A DNA stretch of 64,000 nucleotides, taken from positions 62,001 through 126,000 of the forward strand of contig DAVZXP010000002.1 of assembly GCA_052298855.1 (NCBI GenBank). The letters are read 5' to 3'. The notes under the pieces were generated by a model. That model was not told the DNA's origin and did not search any database. It saw only the letters and a program-made list of their open reading frames with translations. A program made the position numbers and the translations under genes. Positions 59,487 through 64,000 of the stretch are shown one piece after another; position 1 is the stretch's first letter, and each line of letters opens with the position of its first letter. Origin of the DNA: Fimenecus sp052298855. GTDB taxonomy: Bacteria; Bacillota; Clostridia; Oscillospirales; Acutalibacteraceae.

Positions 59487-59495
59487 GATATAACA

Positions 59496-59529
59496 AAAGG
59501 CTGTAGGAACTTTCGTTTCCACAGCCTTT
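59496..59529. terminator. Terminator between mnmA and the reverse operon
   Basis: AAAGGCTGT/ACAGCCTTT with an inner GGAA/TTCC extension. It serves mnmA and, on the other strand, the asparaginase operon. Confidence 0.75.
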
Positions 59530-59533
59530 ATTG

Positions 59534-59650
59534 TTAGTTCTGTTTGAGTTCTTTTTCAATCTCTTGCTTTTTCTTTAATGCTTCGCTTACCGACAGAGCA
59601 GTAAGGAAGAACGATACAAATGCGAACAAGCATTTAATTGTTTTCTTCAT
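59534..59650 (-). CDS. Small 38-residue membrane peptide after asparaginase
   Basis: A short ORF on the reverse strand, ATG at 59650 and TAA at 59536-59534. It starts MKKTIKCLFAFVSFFLTALS and ends in a charged amphipathic tail (EALKKKQEIEKELKQN). A GGTGAT site is 4-9 bases before the ATG and it begins 14 bp after the asparaginase stop. The shape is a basic start, one hydrophobic stretch and a helical charged tail, as in single-span small membrane proteins. Function unknown. Confidence 0.55.
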   Translation of the reverse strand: MKKTIKCLFAFVSFFLTALSVSEALKKKQEIEKELKQN

Positions 59651-59664
59651 AAAATCACCGTCTT

Positions 59665-60645
59665 TCAAAATTCCTCATAGTATAAGCTGTCTTTTTCGCT
59701 TAAACCGTCAATGTTTTTTATAAGCTTAATCTTAGCAAGTGCGCTTTCGGGGGTCATATTGAAAAGCGGTATTGCTCCGCTTGCGATAATGCTGTCCGTA
59801 GAACCGTAAAACGCTTCGTTTCTTCTTACAGGGCAGAGATAAAAGCTAATTCCGTTTTGTTTGCATTTTTCAATAAATTCAGGCAATTTATTTCCGTCGG
59901 CAGTACCTGAATGATAGGTGGTGTGTATTATCGCCGACGGTTTAGTCTTTTCAATGTCAAAAACAGAGTAGTCAATATCGGGAAATGCTCTTATTAAAAG
60001 AACTCTTTTATCTAAGCTTATTTTATCGCCGACTATTCTCGGCAACGGGTTTGAAATATCATCATAAGATATACCTGATTTTCTGTTGAAAGAGATATAT
60101 CCGCTGTTGTCAGCTTCGGCAAGATAAGTGTTGTTTATGGAATTGAAATCAGCCGACACGAAATCCGCTTCATAAAGCCTTGTGGCAAGATGTATAAGAC
60201 TTTTTCCGTTTGAATTTTTATACGGTACAACAAATCCTTTTCCGCCGTTTTCAATGTAATTTACAGCAAGCTCAAGGTTATCTAAGGCATTTGAACGTGA
60301 ATCCGTGATAACAAAATTTGCGCTTACAAAGCATACGGGCAAGTCAATGTGTCTAAGTGCCATAGCAACGAGGCTTGAGGTAAAGGGAAGCGTGTCCGTG
60401 CCGTGCATAATTATAATTCCGCCGTAATTTGAAAGGTCAGTAGAAAGAATTGTGTTTATAAGCCTTTCATAAAATGAGTTGTCGGCATTTTCCGAGAGTA
60501 TTTCGCACACCTTTACGTTTTTAAGCTCGGTGTCCTTGTGCCCCTTCAAAAACTTTTCGATTACAGGTGCGTTTGCAGGGTTGATAACGTTGTTGTTTTT
60601 CTCACTTGCAATTGTGCCGCCCGTGTGTAAAACAAGAATTTTCAT
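59665..60645 (-). CDS. L-asparaginase
   Basis: A 326-residue enzyme of the classical asparaginase family. The first catalytic threonine is Thr11 in TGGTIAS; the second motif, HGTDT, near 82 carries the second threonine triad. There is no signal peptide, so it is the cytoplasmic form, hydrolysing asparagine to aspartate and ammonia. Aspartate is the precursor of quinolinate, made by the NadA encoded nearby, though this link is only suggestive. The stop of the RNase M5 gene directly abuts its start. Confidence 0.92.
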   Translation of the reverse strand: MKILVLHTGGTIASEKNNNVINPANAPVIEKFLKGHKDTELKNVKVCEILSENADNSFYERLINTILSTDLSNYGGIIIMHGTDTLPFTSSLVAMALRHIDLPVCFVSANFVITDSRSNALDNLELAVNYIENGGKGFVVPYKNSNGKSLIHLATRLYEADFVSADFNSINNTYLAEADNSGYISFNRKSGISYDDISNPLPRIVGDKISLDKRVLLIRAFPDIDYSVFDIEKTKPSAIIHTTYHSGTADGNKLPEFIEKCKQNGISFYLCPVRRNEAFYGSTDSIIASGAIPLFNMTPESALAKIKLIKNIDGLSEKDSLYYEEF

Positions 60646-61242
60646 TTAATCACCTATTTCTCTTACGGCTTTTTTGTAGTCGTCATATGTAAGATAAGAA
60701 TTTATAATTTTAAGCATGGCATTTGCGCTCATATGCTCGGGGAGGGAAAGCTCTTTCAAAAGCCGCTTTCTTTTTTCCTGCGAATTGTCTTTTCCGCATA
60801 TACCGTCCTCAAAAAGGTCGGTCTTTGTGACGAGCCTGCGTTCATTTTCGCTTGAAACTACGCTTTTTCCGTCAATACCGGCTTTTTTTAACGCCTCAAG
60901 TATAATTTCACTTTTAACACCCTCAACGCCTAATTTGCCCTCTTTTGACGGCGCATCTTTACGGCGCTCCTTGCCGAATATATCGGGGATATAAACGTGC
61001 GTGATTTTCTCGGGCGGAACAATTCCCGATAAGAACGAGCGTATAACAAAACCTGCCGAGTCCGAGTCCGTCAAAACGACAATGCCTTTTTTATCGGCTA
61101 TCATTCTTATGAACTTTTGCTTTTCTTTATCTTTGAAAACGCCGAAGCCGTCCGTTTCTATAATTACTGCGTCGAGGATTGATGACAGCTTTATTTTGTC
61201 ATATTTTCCCTCGACTATAACCGCTTGGTCAATTTTTATCAT
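60646..61242 (-). CDS. rnmV: Ribonuclease M5 (5S rRNA maturation, Toprim domain)
   Basis: A 198-residue protein with an N-terminal Toprim domain: the catalytic Glu in VEGKYDK (near 11) and the DxD pair in TDSDSAG (near 58). A C-terminal RNase M5 region follows (EHMSANAMLKIINSYLTYDDYKKAV). The enzyme matures 5S rRNA with the help of ribosomal protein L18. In bacilli it is next to ksgA; here it lies between holA and asparaginase, in one tight operon. Confidence 0.88.
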   Translation of the reverse strand: MIKIDQAVIVEGKYDKIKLSSILDAVIIETDGFGVFKDKEKQKFIRMIADKKGIVVLTDSDSAGFVIRSFLSGIVPPEKITHVYIPDIFGKERRKDAPSKEGKLGVEGVKSEIILEALKKAGIDGKSVVSSENERRLVTKTDLFEDGICGKDNSQEKRKRLLKELSLPEHMSANAMLKIINSYLTYDDYKKAVREIGD

Positions 61243-61253
61243 AATTTTCTCCG

Positions 61254-62294
61254 TCAGTTCATTACACAGCTAAGCTCAACCAAAAGCTTTTCGAGTACCG
61301 TTTTTTCGTCGCTTGTTCGAAGCTTGATTTTTTCGTCGGCACCCTCAAGCAGCTCAATGCACCGCTTTAGCTGCGTCATATCAAGGCTTCTACAATCTCT
61401 TTGTGCGTTGCGAAGCCGAAATTCCACATTTTTATAGTTGTAATAATCCTTGAAAAAGTCTGCGTTCTTTCCTGCAAGAATAGACGCCTTAACCCTGTAC
61501 ATATCAACAAAATTACTTGAAAGCGCACCTAAAATCAGCTCGGGCTTTTCTTTGTCTTGAAACAGCTTATTAAGAATCATAAGGCTTTTTGCAAGGTTTT
61601 TTGAAAGCAGAGCCTTTGATAGGTCAAAAACATTTGCTTCAAGTGATTTTATACAAACAGCGTCAATATCCGAATAGGTAAGCTCTCCGCTTTTTTTGTA
61701 ATCCGCAAGCTTTTCAACCTCGTTCAAGAGAATATTAAGGTCATCGCCCACGGTGTCGATAAGATAAAACGCAACCTGCTTGTCAACTGTAATACCACGC
61801 TTTTTAAGTCCGCTTGCAACTGTTTTTGCAAGTGAGGTCCTGTCCATCTTGTCAAGGCACACGCTTTCGCCGTATTTTGTGAAAACTGAAATTACATTTT
61901 TCCACTTTGCGTTCTTTTTGGGGTTTATATCGGTTGTGTCCTGCCAAAAAACAGCAACGGTAGTTTCGGGCATCTCTTTTATCCAATTTTCAAAATGCTC
62001 CTTATCGGCGGAATAAAAGCTGTCAAGCGGAAAGTCTTTCATAAACGTACAGGTGTATTCGGAAAAGGCGGGGAGAGTGTCCGTCGAGTCTATAAGCTCG
62101 TCGATAGGGGTATTATTCTCTGCGTCAAATTTGCGAAGATTAAAACCCTCCATATCGGCATTCACACATTTTTTTGCGATGAGATTTGCGTAGTGCTGCT
62201 TCAAATAAGGCTCGTTGCCGTAAATTAAATACGCATTTGAAAACTTTCTCTCTTTTATTTGATTTTTAAGAGTAGCTTCATCAATTTGAGACAT
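61254..62294 (-). CDS. holA: DNA polymerase III delta subunit
   Basis: A 346-residue clamp-loader subunit. The opening NAYLIYGNEPYLKQHYA, the central GDDLNILLNEVEKLADY stretch and the C-terminal helical collar domain (RVKASILAGKNADFFKDYYN) match HolA. It opens the beta clamp in the tau-delta-delta' loader. The order comEC-holA is conserved in many Firmicutes. It lies 11 bp before the RNase M5 gene on the same strand. Confidence 0.93.
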   Translation of the reverse strand: MSQIDEATLKNQIKERKFSNAYLIYGNEPYLKQHYANLIAKKCVNADMEGFNLRKFDAENNTPIDELIDSTDTLPAFSEYTCTFMKDFPLDSFYSADKEHFENWIKEMPETTVAVFWQDTTDINPKKNAKWKNVISVFTKYGESVCLDKMDRTSLAKTVASGLKKRGITVDKQVAFYLIDTVGDDLNILLNEVEKLADYKKSGELTYSDIDAVCIKSLEANVFDLSKALLSKNLAKSLMILNKLFQDKEKPELILGALSSNFVDMYRVKASILAGKNADFFKDYYNYKNVEFRLRNAQRDCRSLDMTQLKRCIELLEGADEKIKLRTSDEKTVLEKLLVELSCVMN

Positions 62295-62311
62295 TTTAAT
62301 ATCCTTTCCGC

Positions 62312-64000
62312 TTATGAGAGCTTGACTTCGATAGCTTTATCGTTTGGCTTTATGTATATAACCTGTCCGAAATTATCGGTGTTAATTTCCTTAGCATATT
62401 TTTCGTCACAAATAAGTAAATCACAGCTGTAATTTTCGGGTATGTAATCCGCATTAAGACAGATAAGGGCTGTCCTTTCGTGAAGCATTATTTGACAAAA
62501 TCCGCTTTGTGTTGCAACGGTCAAGTCGGAGAGATTGTCCGTATGATGTTCGAGCGTTGATATTTTCCCGTTGAAATACACGTCGTTTTTAAGTTTGCTG
62601 TCATTCGTCAAAATCTCATCGATTGTATAGGTCGAAATCAGCTCCTTCGCTCTTTCCGGCGAGGTATAAACAGCTAATAAATCGATACGGCTAATAGCGT
62701 TGTTATCTATTATATCACAAACCTTGCTCGCCGCATAGTCTTCGTTATCCGCAAACATGACAGCGCAATAGCCGTGATATTTTATAACCGCAGAAGTGCC
62801 TTTTTCACTTTGATTTATGATAGCCTTAGGTGTTGTCAATGATTCTGCATACACATAAGTACAGCAGAGAGTGAACACAAGAGCAAAGCACAAGGCGGTT
62901 ACCTCCAAAATTTTACCCTTCTTATTCAAAATATGCTTCATAAACGCAAGCACGGTCACGGAAGTAACAAAAACAGATATAATTATCGGCGAGTCAACAG
63001 GTAAAAGTAAATATCTTATTGATGACAGCCTTGTTGCGACGAATATAAGAAGTTTTGCTATTTCTCCCGAAATTATAATAAGCGGTGTTCCGACAAATTT
63101 AAGTCCGATAACTGAAATTACAGAGCCTATTCCCGCAATTTCCATACACAGCTTTCCGAAGAAAACCATCAGAAGATTTGCTAAAAGTAAAACAAGGGAT
63201 ATGTTTTTGAATTTTAAGAAATAAACGGGGAGCGTAAATATATTTACACTTACGCAAACCGCTATAAGTGAATTGATATACTCAATTAAATATTTTATTT
63301 GTTTGGATTTAACCTTACGGAAAGGCTTTTGCAAAATTTTATCAACGCCGTTATACATAATCAATATGCCGAGTGTTGCGAGCAAACTCAGCCACAAGCT
63401 GATGCTCAAAGCACAGTACGGATTTTGGAACAGCATTACTATCAACGAAAAGCCGATTGAATTTATGGGCTCTGCTTCCTTTTGGACAATATTGGCAAGG
63501 TAAACCAAAATCATCATAAAGCCTGCTCTTACAACAGGAGGATTGGCACCTGTGAGCAATATGAAGAAAAGGCAGAAAATTATGGCGTTGATTGACGCTC
63601 TTTTGCATTTTACGCCGAGCTTACGCAGCCTGCTGTAAACAAGCGACGACCAAATGCTGACATGTAATCCGGATACCGCAAACAGATGCGAAACTCCGCA
63701 AAGCCTAAAGGAATTGTTTACACGCTTGCTTAAATCTGACTTTTCGCCGAGGACAAGACCGCACACAACAGAGCCGCAATCATTCGGCAAAACGCTTTTT
63801 ATCTCATTATAAAGCTTATATCTCACATTGAGTATAAGACTTAGTAAGTCTTTATTGTCGCCTTTAGTTATTTTGATGTCATCACTTTTATAGCTTGCAC
63901 CGACAACAATATTTTTTGAACGGTAGTATTCGAGGAATTCGTCATCCTCGTTTCCGAGCATAAAGGTATTTAATGTAGCGGTAACGGTATCAGTCGGCTC
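62312..64000 (-). CDS. comEC: DNA uptake channel ComEC/Rec2 (5' end outside the window)
   Basis: 562 residues are visible and the frame stays open to base 64000. The competence domain is clear: SFRLCGVSHLFAVSGLHVSI, TGANPPVVRAGFMMILVY and about ten hydrophobic segments. ComEC forms the channel for transforming single-stranded DNA. The C-terminal metallo-beta-lactamase-like domain normally carries HxHxDH; here the equivalent region reads LLAVYTSPERAKELIS, with no such motif. The nuclease domain is therefore probably inactive. It heads the reverse operon with holA. Confidence 0.9.
   Translation of the reverse strand, partial: EPTDTVTATLNTFMLGNEDDEFLEYYRSKNIVVGASYKSDDIKITKGDNKDLLSLILNVRYKLYNEIKSVLPNDCGSVVCGLVLGEKSDLSKRVNNSFRLCGVSHLFAVSGLHVSIWSSLVYSRLRKLGVKCKRASINAIIFCLFFILLTGANPPVVRAGFMMILVYLANIVQKEAEPINSIGFSLIVMLFQNPYCALSISLWLSLLATLGILIMYNGVDKILQKPFRKVKSKQIKYLIEYINSLIAVCVSVNIFTLPVYFLKFKNISLVLLLANLLMVFFGKLCMEIAGIGSVISVIGLKFVGTPLIIISGEIAKLLIFVATRLSSIRYLLLPVDSPIIISVFVTSVTVLAFMKHILNKKGKILEVTALCFALVFTLCCTYVYAESLTTPKAIINQSEKGTSAVIKYHGYCAVMFADNEDYAASKVCDIIDNNAISRIDLLAVYTSPERAKELISTYTIDEILTNDSKLKNDVYFNGKISTLEHHTDNLSDLTVATQSGFCQIMLHERTALICLNADYIPENYSCDLLICDEKYAKEINTDNFGQVIYIKPNDKAIEVKLS

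Overview
The window looks like a chromosomal segment of a moderately AT-rich, Gram-positive anaerobe of the class Clostridia, most likely Oscillospirales/Ruminococcaceae-type gut or rumen bacteria. The grounds are AGGAGG-type ribosome binding sites, TTGACA-17-TATAAT promoters, CCA-encoding tRNA genes, a dockerin-bearing secreted protein, an ECF-type vitamin transporter with BioY, ClpE with a zinc finger, and the local gene orders yceD-rpmF, DUF512-der, ruvCAB and ecfA1-ecfA2-ecfT-truA. The genus assignment is inference; no rRNA gene is present.

Layout. 1-10.6 kb: the 5' part of trmB, a dCMP deaminase, a 1-kb repeat-filled gap, a GPH-family sugar symporter, tRNA-Leu, a D-lactate dehydrogenase, and a divergent 1921-residue secreted Ig-repeat protein ending in a dockerin. 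10.7-32.9 kb is a dense housekeeping core: ligA, a D,D-carboxypeptidase, pgi, a P-loop protein, yceD-rpmF, a DUF512 radical-SAM protein, der, ruvCAB, glmM, an rRNA-type methyltransferase, ecfA1A2T, truA, a DUF5711 protein, cvpA, pgsA, clpE and bioY. EcfA1A2T and BioY can together form a biotin transporter. 33-38 kb is an accessory zone: tRNA-Gly followed by a repeat element, a GNAT acetyltransferase preceded by a leader peptide and a terminator hairpin, an XRE regulator, a small membrane-anchored protein, a LysR regulator, kilobase-scale palindromic repeats and tRNA-Ser.

38.3-43 kb: a peptide-binding lipoprotein, a VanZ-like protein, a DUF1015 protein, ychF and tRNA-Arg. 43-45 kb: an ECF sigma/anti-sigma pair with codon usage unlike its surroundings, bracketed by copies of the tRNA-associated repeat. 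45.9-51.7 kb: deoC-deoB, a candidate small RNA and small ORF, a secreted snapalysin/matrixin-like metalloprotease with a partner protein, cdd, and an NfeD/SPFH pair behind a promoter flanked by palindromes. 51.8-57.4 kb: an anchored protein of unknown function, a tRNA-relic/structured element, a third large repeat copy, tRNA-Pro, a GH31 glycosidase and a GGDEF protein. 57.4-64 kb: nadA-mnmA, then a reverse-strand operon comEC (5' part outside the window)-holA-RNase M5-asparaginase-38-residue peptide.

The most distinctive feature is a family of composite repeats that fill the non-coding gaps. One element (about 165 bp, extended to about 313 bp in two copies) begins CCACGTCGTC and sits directly on the CCA end of three of the five tRNA genes, where its left end forms the tRNA terminator. 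The best regulatory candidate is the leader-peptide/attenuator arrangement upstream of the acetyltransferase at 33.8-34.6 kb. Functional names come from recognised motifs; no database search was possible.
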